Assembly (NCBI RefSeq): GCF_011320225.1
Contig: NZ_JAAOEN010000006.1
Coordinates: forward strand, 124,001 to 188,000
Source of the DNA: Phytoactinopolyspora limicola
Lineage (GTDB): Bacteria; Actinomycetota; Actinomycetes; Jiangellales; Jiangellaceae
Length of the DNA: 64,000 nt
Direction of reading: 5' to 3'
Shown here: in pieces, positions 33,880 to 42,581 of the stretch
Position numbering within the stretch: position 1 is the stretch's first letter
Layout: the number at the start of each line of letters is the position of its first letter
Position numbers and translations under genes: made by a program
Notes under the pieces: generated by a model
What the model was told of the DNA's origin: nothing
What the model saw: only the letters and a program-made list of their open reading frames with translations
The model's database searches: none

Positions 33880-34248
33880 ATGTTGAGCCGACTAGCACAG
33901 CAATTCGCAGACGAGATCGCCAATCACGACTGGTCCGACGCGCCGTGGCGTGCCGATGGAGCCGGGCACCAGCGGGATCGCGACTCTAGGCTCGTAACTG
34001 AGCAACTCGACTCGGAACAGACCGAACGAGTACGAATCAACGTCATGTGGGTCGCGGCTCAGGTCTTGAAGTTCAACGATCCAAACCTCGACCTGCATGA
34101 GTTCGCCGCTGCCTGTGGAGTTCCGCGTTACTTCACGCACAACACTGACGGTCGGCGCAGCGGCACCATCACAGCCGGTGTCCGAATGGATGGAAGCCAG
34201 GCGCTCGAGCCGGGGCAGTCCTGGCAGGACCTGATGGCCGCTCGCTGA
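33880..34248 (+). CDS. hypothetical protein with strong RBS
   Basis: 122 aa, not recognised. AGGAGG lies 8 nt before ATG 33880. The N-terminal part is amphipathic helical (LSRLAQQFADEIANHDWSDAPW); the C-terminal part has LHEFAAACGVPRYFTHNTDGR. No membrane segment or Cys cluster. Acidic, cytosolic. It stands alone, followed by a small HTH relic. Confidence 0.6.
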   Translation: MLSRLAQQFADEIANHDWSDAPWRADGAGHQRDRDSRLVTEQLDSEQTERVRINVMWVAAQVLKFNDPNLDLHEFAAACGVPRYFTHNTDGRRSGTITAGVRMDGSQALEPGQSWQDLMAAR

Positions 34249-34322
34249 GCAGTGAGGCGACCACGCCGCGCCCCCGCTCGCGCGAGCACGAGCAGGGGCG
34301 CGGCGCGTGGGAAATTCGTGAC

Positions 34323-34561
34323 GTGAGTACCGGCCGTGGCGTTGACGCCTACGCCCTCGCCGAGTTCCTCCAGATCCGCGTCACGACCATCCGATCATGG
34401 GAGAACCGCGGGAAGATCATACCCACCGGCAAGGACCGTCGGGGCACACCCACTACAACCCTGGCGAAGTAGCGCGGCACGCGCGTCGAATCGCGTCACT
34501 ACGCAACAGGCTGACCCCTAACCCCGGGGAGACGTGTGTCGGCCATAGACTAGAAGGTTGA
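34323..34561 (+). pseudogene. small MerR-like HTH gene with a G-run frameshift
   Basis: GTG 34323 reads GVDAYALAEFLQIRVTTIRSWENRGKIIPTGKDRRG, a MerR/excisionase-type HTH. The frame closes at TAG 34470-34472, but one frame over the family-typical continuation HYNPGEVARHARRIASLRN follows to TGA 34559-34561. The switch is at GGGG 34441-34444: one extra G would restore a 79-residue protein. This may be true decay, programmed slippage or a sequencing error. Confidence 0.6.
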
Positions 34562-34564
34562 CTC

Positions 34565-35083
34565 TCATTGCGGCTCACCACCATCGTCATAGTCGCCCAG
34601 CAAGTGATCTCCCAGGTTCATCCGCGTGGTTGCATCCCTAAGCCTCTGGTATCGCCCGCGATCTCCCCTTAAGACCCGCTCGGTAGGACAGGGATACTCC
34701 AGCCCGCCCTGGCACTTGCCGCGCTCGACCTCGAGGTGCTCAGCCTTCACCTGCTCCAGCAGCTCAAACCATCCGTCACGAGAGTGCAGAGCAGACTTCA
34801 TCCGTTCCTCCATCTCGCTGCGTTCGCGATACGCTCGATCAGCGACGCCTCGAACGTCCTGCACATAGCTGCGGAGGATCGGCTCATGGCTTCGGAGCCG
34901 TGCAAGCTCTCGAGCATCTTCCTCGTCCTCGACCGGGTGATGTTCGACGCACGCATCACACCACCTGCGGATCTCCGGCTGATTTCGGAGCGTCCGGTAT
35001 TGGAAAGGCAACTCACAGCAGCCGCATCGCAACCTCCTATCGACGAAGTCGTTGCCGGAGTGCCCGACGCCGTAGGGGTTCAT
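34565..35083 (-). CDS. hypothetical protein with zinc-ribbon-like N-terminus and coiled coil
   Basis: 172 aa, not recognised. Four cysteines in LRCGCCELPF and RRWCDACVEHH resemble a C4 zinc ribbon (residues about 17-45). They are followed by a long charged helix likely to form a coiled coil (HSRDGWFELLEQVKAEHLEVERGKC). ATG 35083 with AGGA just upstream is preferred to 35224. It faces the terminase fragment divergently. A DNA- or RNA-binding role is possible. Confidence 0.55.
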   Translation of the reverse strand: MNPYGVGHSGNDFVDRRLRCGCCELPFQYRTLRNQPEIRRWCDACVEHHPVEDEEDARELARLRSHEPILRSYVQDVRGVADRAYRERSEMEERMKSALHSRDGWFELLEQVKAEHLEVERGKCQGGLEYPCPTERVLRGDRGRYQRLRDATTRMNLGDHLLGDYDDGGEPQ

Positions 35084-35163
35084 CTTCCTGCTCACGGCGA
35101 CAACGGTAAGCGGTCCTGCCGACAAAGTCCGACACGCATCGTCAGGGAGTCCGCCCGCCGGAG

Positions 35164-35628
35164 ATGGAGATGGCCGATCATGGTCACCACCTGGCAGACG
35201 AACTCCGCCAATGCATCCGCCCACACCTGCACACCAAGGACCCCGCCGGGTGGATCAGAGTGAAGTTGAAAGAGCACCAATGGTCACAGCGGGTCGCCAT
35301 CGTGAACGCGCTCCGCGACCACCCCAAGGTCGCCGTCCACTCCTGCCACGACGCCGTAGAATCCTACATCGTCGCCCGTGTCGCCGGCTGGTGGATCGAC
35401 GTCCACCCACCCGGGTCCGCCTTCGTCGTCTCCAAGGCGCCCACCTACAAACAGGTCCATGCCGTGCTGTGGGAAGAGATTCGCACCGCCCATACCAAGG
35501 GCGCTCTTCCCGGCCGTGTCACCCAGTCCGAGGAGTGGAAGATCACCGACCGGCTCGTCGGGTACGGCCGCAAGCCCGCCGACCACGACGAGCGCAACGG
35601 TAGCCTTCGCGGCGCTTCCGTCGCCTTG
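35164..35628 (+). pseudogene. phage terminase large-subunit-like N-terminal fragment
   Basis: The frame from ATG 35164 contains QRVAIVNALRDHPKVAVHSC, VAGWWIDVHPPGSAFVVSKA, PTYKQVHAVLWEEI and KITDRLVGYGRKPADHDE, the ATPase-domain beginning of actinophage terminase large subunits. The P-loop that should read CHxxGKS is CHDAVES, so ATP binding is lost. Similarity ends at about 35628, where the AT-rich neighbour begins; the nuclease domain is absent. The open frame to 35763 after that point is unrelated. Confidence 0.65.
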
Positions 35629-35632
35629 AATT

Positions 35633-36301
35633 TTACTCGGTCAACCGCGTCGATTCTGTCGACTCTACTTCATACTTCCGCAATAATTCGTTTAACGATG
35701 CTCCTGGCTCAAAGGGCTCTATATGGAGGTCCACAAATATCGCGTTGGCGAGCTGTTCGGTAGAACGGCTAAGCTCATCTACCGCACCCGTGGGGTCCAG
35801 TCGAAGAAGCTCCGCAGCAACACTCATCGCGTCGCCGATGCATTTTCCAGATTGTGTAGCTACGTCTGGCGTGGCCCATATTCGAATTGCCGAGTTCAGT
35901 CGTATTAGCTTTGCAAGGCCAGAATCTACATCGTAGGCGAGGACTGGCTCCATTTTTTCAGCAAGTTCCTCTGACAATTTATCTGCGGACTCTTTCGATA
36001 GCTCGATTGAAAACTCATCCGCGACGTGCTGCCGCAATTCCTTCTGCAGAATGGATCTAGCGCTATCGAACATCTTCAGCCTCAGGCGCGCGTGCCACAG
36101 GAGGGCCTCTAGTTCAGCAAGGTATTCGATACAGACTGAGGCTCTGCGGTCTTGGATACTTCTCGCCCGCTGTTCGCGATGCTCGCGGGCAAACAACTTC
36201 CGTTGAAGGTCAGCTTGCCCCCTGCCCGCAAGCCATGTCGTCGTGATTCCCGCGAGACCAACAACGCCGGTCGCTAGAGGTGCGATCCACTCATAAGCCA
36301 C
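35633..36301 (-). CDS. hypothetical membrane-anchored helical protein, AT-rich
   Basis: 222 aa. One N-terminal membrane helix (IAPLATGVVGLAGITTTWLAG, residues 6-26), then a long charged helical region (QADLQRKLFAREHREQRARS; ILQKELRQHVADEF; KESADKLSEELAEKMEP) probably forming a cytosolic coiled coil. Codon use is visibly AT-richer than in flanking genes, indicating separate origin. No family recognised. It terminates against the truncated terminase fragment, so its insertion may have cut that gene. Confidence 0.6.
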   Translation of the reverse strand: MAYEWIAPLATGVVGLAGITTTWLAGRGQADLQRKLFAREHREQRARSIQDRRASVCIEYLAELEALLWHARLRLKMFDSARSILQKELRQHVADEFSIELSKESADKLSEELAEKMEPVLAYDVDSGLAKLIRLNSAIRIWATPDVATQSGKCIGDAMSVAAELLRLDPTGAVDELSRSTEQLANAIFVDLHIEPFEPGASLNELLRKYEVESTESTRLTE

Positions 36302-36429
36302 CTGTCGACGATACTTTGCTCGACCACCGGGTGCGAGACCAGACCACAGATGTCGGCCAATGGCGTTCAGAGGTGCGCCCGCTCGCGCCCGGAACGGCCG
36401 TCAGGCGAGCGGAGCGAGCCGCCCTTGAT

Positions 36430-37257
36430 CTAGGAGGGGTCAATTCGGCAATGGATGGCTGTGGCGTCGTCGTGGCTCTTGCCTCGTGGCCATCGATGCC
36501 CGTTGGGGTCGCTGTCTTCGGCTGCTCTGGTGCTCTGGATCAGTGCGGCCGGGCCGTCGTTGTCGAGCACGTCGAGGAGTTGGCGCCAGGTGAGGAGGCC
36601 GAAACGGTCGGCGAGGCGGCTGGCGCCATCGCTGAGCAGAGCGGCAGCACGCACATCGGTGAGCGGGAAGCTCCCGGTTAGGGCATGTGCGGCGGCATCG
36701 GGCGTCGTGCTTGCGGACCAGAACCCGCCCTCCCGATTGTGATGCTGTCGCCACGCCTGAACGTATTCGCGGAGCGCAGCAGTGTGTTCGGCGCTGCCCG
36801 CTGGGTGGTCACGCATCGCGGCCGGCTCGGGCTGGTGGAACAGGTCTACCCGGTTGTCGCAGATGACGTCGATGCCCGTACTGAGATCGAGCACCAATGG
36901 TGAGTCGGCCAGGACGAGGTATTCAAGCCAGCCGTCCCGCTCTCGGACGGTGGTGACGGTCGCCGATGGACTGCCAGGATGCCCGAGATCGCAATCTGGC
37001 CCGTGCTGGGCAGCGACGTCTGAGATTGCCTCGGCCAGGCTATCCGTGAGTGATCTGCCGGTGTGAGCGAGGCGTGGAATCAAAGCGGACCCGAGCGCCT
37101 GGCTGTACCAGGCGACGTCGTGGACGCAGCCGGTGTCGGCGCCGACGGGCGTACCCGCGCCGTCAACAACCAGTGCGGCGTGACTTGTGGCGGCCACGAA
37201 GTCCTCATTGGGCCAGGCCGGGTCTCTCGGTGCTGTGGCGAAGCAAGCCCGCATCAT
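36430..37257 (-). CDS. PP2C-like protein phosphatase domain protein
   Basis: 275 aa. PP2C metal and fold motifs are recognisable: PNEDFVAATSHAALVVDGAGTP (motifs I-II), SPSATVTTVRERDGWLEYLVLADSPLVL, LLSDGASRLADRFG and KSHDDATAIHCRI. In PP2Cs the Asp residues of VVDGAG, LSDGAS and DDAT bind Mn or Mg, and all are present. It would dephosphorylate Ser/Thr, but no kinase is adjacent. ATG 37257 (or the next codon). It sits alone in the element; a partner regulatory or defence role is possible. Confidence 0.75.
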   Translation of the reverse strand: MMRACFATAPRDPAWPNEDFVAATSHAALVVDGAGTPVGADTGCVHDVAWYSQALGSALIPRLAHTGRSLTDSLAEAISDVAAQHGPDCDLGHPGSPSATVTTVRERDGWLEYLVLADSPLVLDLSTGIDVICDNRVDLFHQPEPAAMRDHPAGSAEHTAALREYVQAWRQHHNREGGFWSASTTPDAAAHALTGSFPLTDVRAAALLSDGASRLADRFGLLTWRQLLDVLDNDGPAALIQSTRAAEDSDPNGHRWPRGKSHDDATAIHCRIDPS

Positions 37258-37364
37258 TGATCAATTCTCATCGGTCAACTCGCTCAACGTAGCGCGGATG
37301 CCGGATCTGCTCTGGCCCAAGATCATATCGCCTTCGCCATTGCGTCATCTCGGCTGTTGGGGCG

Positions 37365-37574
37365 CTAGACGTGCACGTTGCTTGCTGCGGCTGCATGCTC
37401 CAAGGATTGCCTGATGTCTTCGTGTTCGAGGTCGGGGTAGTTCTCGAGAATCTCGTCGAAGGACCATCCGCTGGCGATGAGGCGCACGACCGTCTCGACC
37501 GAGATGCGCAGACCGCGTACGCAGGGTTTGCCCTCGAGCTTGTCCGGCTCGACGGTGATCCGATCGAACGCCAT
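37365..37574 (-). CDS. DUF433 antitoxin-like protein, apparently orphan
   Basis: 69 aa: FDRITVEPDKLEGKPCVRGLRISVETVVRLIASGWSFDEILENYPDLEHEDIRQSLEHAA, the full DUF433 pattern with its HTH-like fold. Such proteins normally precede a DUF5615 (Mut7-C/PIN-like) toxin, but the 107 nt downstream contain no toxin start and then comes the PP2C-like gene. GAAGGGA precedes ATG 37574. Confidence 0.8.
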   Translation of the reverse strand: MAFDRITVEPDKLEGKPCVRGLRISVETVVRLIASGWSFDEILENYPDLEHEDIRQSLEHAAAASNVHV

Positions 37575-37754
37575 CAGGGTCCGTCCCTTCTGAGCAAGTC
37601 GCGGAGCCTGAGCCCGCACCGCCAATCTAGGTACAGACTCGCACGGATGCACCACAGCCGCACACGCCCATTTGGCGAATGGCGAGCGCCTGACCACGGG
37701 AGGCTGGACCAGGCGATGCCGCGAGTGGCCAGGCCGGGAACCAACGAAGTGTCG

Positions 37755-38153
37755 TCATGATGTCCCCCTCTTCGGGTTGAGCAACTGATGGGCGCGTTGA
37801 TGGGAAACTCCGAGGACGGTTCCGATGTCGCGCAGTGAGAGTCCGTTCTTGTTGAGGATGTGCGCGGCTGTGCGTGTGTGTACGGCTGATGCGTGATTGG
37901 CGCTGGCTGCGGTCCGGCGGAGTTGCTTGGCGAGGTTGAGGTGTACGGTCACGGCCGCGGGCAGGATGGGCCGGACGTCGACGGTGACCTGGTCTTCGGG
38001 CACGGCGAGACTGGCGGCGAGTGACCGCTTCATCTGCGGAGCGGCTTGGGCGAGGATTCTGACCGTGGTGCATGCGGCGGGGTGCTGATCGCATTGGATG
38101 AACCAGCTTCGGTCATCTCGGGTCGCGGTGCAGGTGAATGTATGTTGTTCCAT
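37755..38153 (-). CDS. HicB-like regulator with C-terminal HTH
   Basis: 132 aa. The N-terminal part (EQHTFTCTATRDDRSWFIQCDQHPAA) resembles the HicB partial RNase-H-like fold. The C-terminal LSLRDIGTVLGVSHQRAHQLLNP is a helix-turn-helix. No HicA toxin is adjacent, so it is more likely a transcriptional regulator of the element. It starts 6 nt after the GntR-like gene stop and is probably co-transcribed with it. Confidence 0.65.
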   Translation of the reverse strand: MEQHTFTCTATRDDRSWFIQCDQHPAACTTVRILAQAAPQMKRSLAASLAVPEDQVTVDVRPILPAAVTVHLNLAKQLRRTAASANHASAVHTRTAAHILNKNGLSLRDIGTVLGVSHQRAHQLLNPKRGTS

Positions 38154-38159
38154 CGTCGG

Positions 38160-38420
38160 TCACCTACTGCCAGTGACGTAGGTGCCCTTGGCGGGGATCT
38201 TGACTACCAGTCCGCGTGCGCAGAGGTCGCGAATGGCGTGGCGCAGCGTCCCGACGGAGACGTCGTAGGTACGTGCCAGCTCCGCCTCGGCGGGGAGTCG
38301 CGTGCCGGGCTTCAACGAACCTGCATTGATAAGTGCACCGATGTGGTCGGCGAGCTTCTGGTAGACGTAGCCAGGCGGGCCAGTGTGAGGGTCGAACGGT
38401 TCGGGCGAGATGTGGGTCAT
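38160..38420 (-). CDS. minimal GntR-type winged-helix protein
   Basis: 86 aa, only the GntR DNA-binding domain: YVYQKLADHIGALINAGSLKPGTRLPAEAELARTYDVSVGTLRHAIRDLCARGLVVKIPAKGTYV. It has no effector domain. Similar short GntR proteins (KorSA-like) control transfer and excision in actinomycete integrative elements, which I infer here. First gene of a two-gene unit with the HicB-like regulator. Confidence 0.8.
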   Translation of the reverse strand: MTHISPEPFDPHTGPPGYVYQKLADHIGALINAGSLKPGTRLPAEAELARTYDVSVGTLRHAIRDLCARGLVVKIPAKGTYVTGSR

Positions 38421-38659
38421 GGCCGGTCACCGCACAACCGGGCATGGTTGGGTAGCGTACTCACGGGTCTCCTCCAGGTTGGTTCTGGTGGGGATCAAGG
38501 GACCGTTCGGAGCTGCTAACTCCGGGCGGTCCCGCCTATTCGGTTGTGACGCGTCGTCGCCAACGGCCGGCATCACGTGGAGACGGTCCAAGGCGGCGGC
38601 ACAGTCACGATACTGCGATTAGCAGTACAACGCAACGCAGCATACTAGGGTGGCTTGCC

Positions 38660-38857
38660 GTGGCTGAGGACGACGAGATGTGGAGCGTTACGGAGGTTGC
38701 CGCCTACATTGGGGTCACCCCGAACGCGGTGCGGACCTATCTCAGTCGCGGACAGATGCCGGACCCGGATTTCCGGCCGGCGGTAGGCCCGTTGTGGTGG
38801 GCATCGACAATCAAGACGTGGCATCAGGATCGGCCCAGCCAGCGACGAAAGCCCTGA
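38660..38857 (+). CDS. small HTH (excisionase-like) protein
   Basis: 65 aa: MWSVTEVAAYIGVTPNAVRTYLSRGQMPDPDFRPAVGPLWWASTIKTWHQDR, a winged HTH of the AlpA/excisionase type. GTG 38660 is chosen since upstream codons are intergenic in character; CATACT at 38640-38645 could be a -10 box. Its stop faces the relaxase stop 49 nt away. It may regulate transfer or excision together with the second xis-like gene at 46664. Confidence 0.7.
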   Translation: MAEDDEMWSVTEVAAYIGVTPNAVRTYLSRGQMPDPDFRPAVGPLWWASTIKTWHQDRPSQRRKP

Positions 38858-38906
38858 CTCCGGACCCCCGGAGCTGTACTGATCCACTTCGGGGGCTGCG
38901 CCTGTG

Positions 38907-41900
38907 CTAGAGGGCAGGGTCGCTGATGCGGGTGGGAGTCCTCCCTTGGGTGATTCCACCAACCAGCGTGTCCATGGCTGTAGAAGCATGCTGAGCAGCG
39001 TGGAGTGCTTCGGCGGCGCGCCGTCGGTCGCTGCGGTAGGTCCAGTCGTCACGGCGACGTTGATCGCCGAGGGCGTCCGGGTCGGTGATGTCGTGACGAT
39101 CGCGGTAGGCGGCGACGGTGGTGACACAGCGCATCCACTGTTTCCGCTGCTGCAGGTTCAGCGGTGCAGGGCCGAGGTCGGCGAGCCAGGGCGCCCGCTC
39201 GATGACGGCTTGCTGGGCCAACGCTGCGGCACGGTGCTCGATGAGGGCCGCCCGTTCGTTGAGCGCGCGGCGCATCTCGGGGTCGACGACGTGGGTGGCA
39301 GCGGGGATGAGCCCGACGATCAGGCGTCTGCGCGTGCGGGTGCGGCCGGTGGCTGCGGCATGGTCGGTGACCTGTTCTAGCCGACGGCCGAGCAGGGCGA
39401 ACGGATCATCGTTGGCGTGGAGTTCGTCGCGGTCGGCGAGCCGCGGCACGAGTGTCGCGGGGTTGAGGCCCTGGGCGTCCGCGCGGCGCATCGCGGAGAC
39501 GAGCGCTGCGTAGGCAGGTGACCCCGCCGGGTCGGCGTCGGGGAGCAGGCACGTGTTGAGGGCGCCGGCCCAGTGGTCGGTGGCGGCTTCGCGGGCGAGG
39601 GTGTCGTACTCGGCCGCGAGCCGGGCGATGCTGGTGGCGTGGTCCTGCTCGGCGGCGATGGTTTCGTGGGCGGACAGCTCGGCACCTGTGCGTCGGAGTA
39701 CGTCGACCAGGATGCCGTGGGCGTCGCGGATCTGCCCGTCGGGGATCTCGTTGTCGTGGTCGGTGATGACGTAGGCGGTGTTGGCGTGCCGTCCGCGGGT
39801 CATCCCGACATATAGCGACTCCCGTGTCGTTGCGATGGGGTCGACGATTGTGTGGGCGGTGTCGACGGTGGCGCCCTGGGCTCGGTGGGTGGTGGTGGCG
39901 TAGCCGAGTTCGACGTGCTCGGCCACATACTCGGCCGGGAGCACCACCGGTCGACTGCTTTCGGTGGTGCGGGTGACGGTGAGGGAGCCGTCGTCGTGGC
40001 GGTGCTGGATGGTCCAGTGGTCGCCGTTCTTCACCCACGAGCGCGGTCCGGTCACGAGGCGGCGGTTGTTGCGGCGGGTGACGATCCGGTCGCCGCGGCC
40101 TGCGGTGGTGTCGTCATGGAGAACGATGCCGTCGGGTTCGACGTCGCCGGCGGTGACCCGGTCGGCGCGGGCGCGGGTGTTTAGGTCCCGCACGGTTGAC
40201 GCGTTGGCGGCGATCAGCAGCGAGGCGAGGCTTGCGGCGGTGTCGGCCCGCCAGGCGTCGTAAGCGGCGTCGACGGCCTGTTCAGTGTCGCCGGAATGGA
40301 CCCGGCCGTGCTCGATGTAGGTGTCGACGACGTCGGTGTCGCCTTGGCGGAGGCGAATGGTGGCGTCGCGTTCCCAGGCATGGGTGAACCGCCGAACCCC
40401 GGCCAGCTGTGGAACACGGTCACCCAGATGGTGGGTCAGGAGGCCGAATGCGCCGCCTGCGTCTGCGGCGGACAGCTGTGCAGGGTCACCGACGAGTAGC
40501 AGCTTCGCCCCGGCCTGCTGGACCTGTGCTCGTAGCGTGTCGAGGGTGAGGGTTCCGGCCAGGGATGCCTCGTCGACGATGACGAGCTGACCTGCCTGGA
40601 ACCGCCACCGCTGCGCTACGTCGTTGAGCTGGGCGAGTGCGGCGTCGAAGGGCGCAGATGCCCTGCTGGCGGAGAGGGCGGCGGCGCGGCGTTCGCGTAG
40701 GTGCGCGGCGCGACGCATCCGATGTTCCGCTGCGGGTCCGGTGGATTCGTGGAGCCATTTCGCGGTGTTCTCGGTCGCGATACCGAGGCTGTCGCGCAGC
40801 ACGTCGGCGGCCGCGGCGGACGGAGCGAGACCGACGACGGAACCGGCACCGTGCCGGTCCTCCCACACTTCCCGCAGGGCGGCGAGGGTGGTGGTCTTGC
40901 CGCTGCCCGCCGGGCCGACCAGCACATCCACCACTCGGCCGCTGGTCGCGATCGCGCGCATAGCCGCACGCTGCTCGTCGGACAGCGCCTGCGCACCGGA
41001 CGCTGTCGCTACGGCCGATCGCATAACGTGGTCGACGACGGGCGCGGTAAGGGACTCTGCCGCGGCGAGGAGGCGATCCTCGGCGGTGAGGATGGTCGTG
41101 CTGGTGTAGACGTCATTGTGGGAGCGCTGGAACGCCGAGGTGCCGTCGGCGCGGCGGAACACTTTCGGTGTGTCGGCCAGTTCCGGTGGGGAGATGCACA
41201 CCGACAGTTCGGTCACCCGTCGGGTGACGGCGTCGATGAGCGCATCCCGCTCCGATGTCGTGGATAGGCGGTAGGGCATGGAGGCCCGCGCGGCGGCGGC
41301 GCGGATGTTCCAGGTGCGCCAGGTCGAGCGCTCGGTGCTCAATTCGGTGAGCGCTTCGGTAGCGAGCCGATCCACCAAACCGGCGACCGCACCGGTGCGC
41401 GTCGGCGTAGCCGGCGCGCGGCTCGCTTGCTCCATGAGCGATGCGGCCCACTGGACGGGATCTGCGCCGAGAACCTGGGTCGCGCGTGCGCGCCAGTCGG
41501 TGCTCATCTCGGTGAGTGATCGGAACTGTTTGCCTGGGCGGGTAGCGTAGGCGGCTTGCTGCCGCAACCGCAGGATCGTGGCGTCGTCCGGGTCGCGCCC
41601 GTGTGCCTGCCGGTAAGCAGTGATCAGATCGTCCTTGGCGGTTTTGATGCTCGTCGCGCGTTGGGAGAACTCGGCGATCAGTTCGTCGGGGATGCCGGTG
41701 ATCTCCCAGGACTGATTCTTCGGCTTGCGTGGTGTGCCGCGCCGCTCCCACCCGACACCGAGGCGAGTGGTGAGCTGGTCGGCGAGCTGGGTGTCGTACA
41801 GCTCGCTCATCGCGACCGCAGACGGGAACAACGCCCCACGCGAGTCAAGTGTGCGCCAGGCCCCGTCCGGGCCTTGGACGCGGTTGGCGATCACGACGTG

Positions 41901-42566
41901 GGTGTGCAGCTGTGGATCACCGGCGCGGGAGTCGTAGTGATCAAAGCTGGGGGCGATGATCCCGCGGGTGTCGACCTGGGCGACGCCCCTGGTGCCGATG
42001 CGGGTGCGGGCGACGTCGCGCTCGATCACCCGCAGCACCTCGGCGATCGCGTCGTGGTGCGCGTGCTCAATCTGCGCGCGCACCTGATCGGGTGCGAGCG
42101 CCCACAACGCGCTCACCGACTTCGGTGGGGAGAACACGCAGTCGAACCCGGCCACCGGACGCCGTCTCGGGCGCTCGCGTTCCTGTGCCTCGATCGCCGC
42201 CACCCGGGTCGCCCGCTCGTGCCCGGTCAGGTCTGCGGGTAGTGCGCGGATGCGGGCGTCTGCGCGCTCGTGCCACGACTTCGGCTGGGCGAACCGCCTG
42301 CCCAGGGGTTCGCCGGTGGCCGGGTCGGTGCCGTGTTTGAACAGTCTTTCCATCTGTACCTCTGTCACGGCTGACCCGGCCTGGATGCCATTACCGTGGG
42401 CGAGCCCGGTGAGGCCGGTCCCCAGCCACCGGCCCGGTGGGTTACCCGACTCGGCGTAGTACCGCGACAGCGGCGACACCGTCCCGGTCATGCCCTCGGC
42501 GTCGACCACGTGGCGCAGCAGGTAGGTGTAGCCGTCACCGGCATGTAGCTCCTTCAACGACATCAC
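38907..42566 (-). CDS. MobF-family relaxase-helicase (TrwC/TraA type)
   Basis: 1219 aa. The N-terminal relaxase has tandem tyrosines in SRYYAES (36-37), FDCVFSPPKSVSALWAL and the three-His metal site HYDSRAGDPQLHTHVVIANRV (about 210-223). The C-terminal RecD-like helicase has Walker A LVGPAGSGKTTTL (about 550), Walker B VIVDEASLAG and LLVGDPAQL, and ends in VGMTRGRHANTAYV-type motif VI. It nicks oriT and unwinds DNA for conjugative transfer. ATG 42566 follows a small gene by 15 nt. No coupling protein is present. oriT is probably upstream (42567-43594), but I could not identify a nic site. Confidence 0.93.
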   Translation of the reverse strand: MMSLKELHAGDGYTYLLRHVVDAEGMTGTVSPLSRYYAESGNPPGRWLGTGLTGLAHGNGIQAGSAVTEVQMERLFKHGTDPATGEPLGRRFAQPKSWHERADARIRALPADLTGHERATRVAAIEAQERERPRRRPVAGFDCVFSPPKSVSALWALAPDQVRAQIEHAHHDAIAEVLRVIERDVARTRIGTRGVAQVDTRGIIAPSFDHYDSRAGDPQLHTHVVIANRVQGPDGAWRTLDSRGALFPSAVAMSELYDTQLADQLTTRLGVGWERRGTPRKPKNQSWEITGIPDELIAEFSQRATSIKTAKDDLITAYRQAHGRDPDDATILRLRQQAAYATRPGKQFRSLTEMSTDWRARATQVLGADPVQWAASLMEQASRAPATPTRTGAVAGLVDRLATEALTELSTERSTWRTWNIRAAAARASMPYRLSTTSERDALIDAVTRRVTELSVCISPPELADTPKVFRRADGTSAFQRSHNDVYTSTTILTAEDRLLAAAESLTAPVVDHVMRSAVATASGAQALSDEQRAAMRAIATSGRVVDVLVGPAGSGKTTTLAALREVWEDRHGAGSVVGLAPSAAAADVLRDSLGIATENTAKWLHESTGPAAEHRMRRAAHLRERRAAALSASRASAPFDAALAQLNDVAQRWRFQAGQLVIVDEASLAGTLTLDTLRAQVQQAGAKLLLVGDPAQLSAADAGGAFGLLTHHLGDRVPQLAGVRRFTHAWERDATIRLRQGDTDVVDTYIEHGRVHSGDTEQAVDAAYDAWRADTAASLASLLIAANASTVRDLNTRARADRVTAGDVEPDGIVLHDDTTAGRGDRIVTRRNNRRLVTGPRSWVKNGDHWTIQHRHDDGSLTVTRTTESSRPVVLPAEYVAEHVELGYATTTHRAQGATVDTAHTIVDPIATTRESLYVGMTRGRHANTAYVITDHDNEIPDGQIRDAHGILVDVLRRTGAELSAHETIAAEQDHATSIARLAAEYDTLAREAATDHWAGALNTCLLPDADPAGSPAYAALVSAMRRADAQGLNPATLVPRLADRDELHANDDPFALLGRRLEQVTDHAAATGRTRTRRRLIVGLIPAATHVVDPEMRRALNERAALIEHRAAALAQQAVIERAPWLADLGPAPLNLQQRKQWMRCVTTVAAYRDRHDITDPDALGDQRRRDDWTYRSDRRRAAEALHAAQHASTAMDTLVGGITQGRTPTRISDPAL

Positions 42567-42581
42567 GACAGCGCGCTGCTC

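Noticed and set aside
37257-37364. Possible DUF5615 toxin downstream of the DUF433 gene
   Set aside because: Only a 26-codon frame with no toxin motif (no N-terminal LLDEN-type sequence) exists before the PP2C-like gene.
39317-39326. GATCAGGCG unit inside the relaxase gene
   Set aside because: A single isolated copy in coding sequence, expected by chance; not part of the intergenic clusters.
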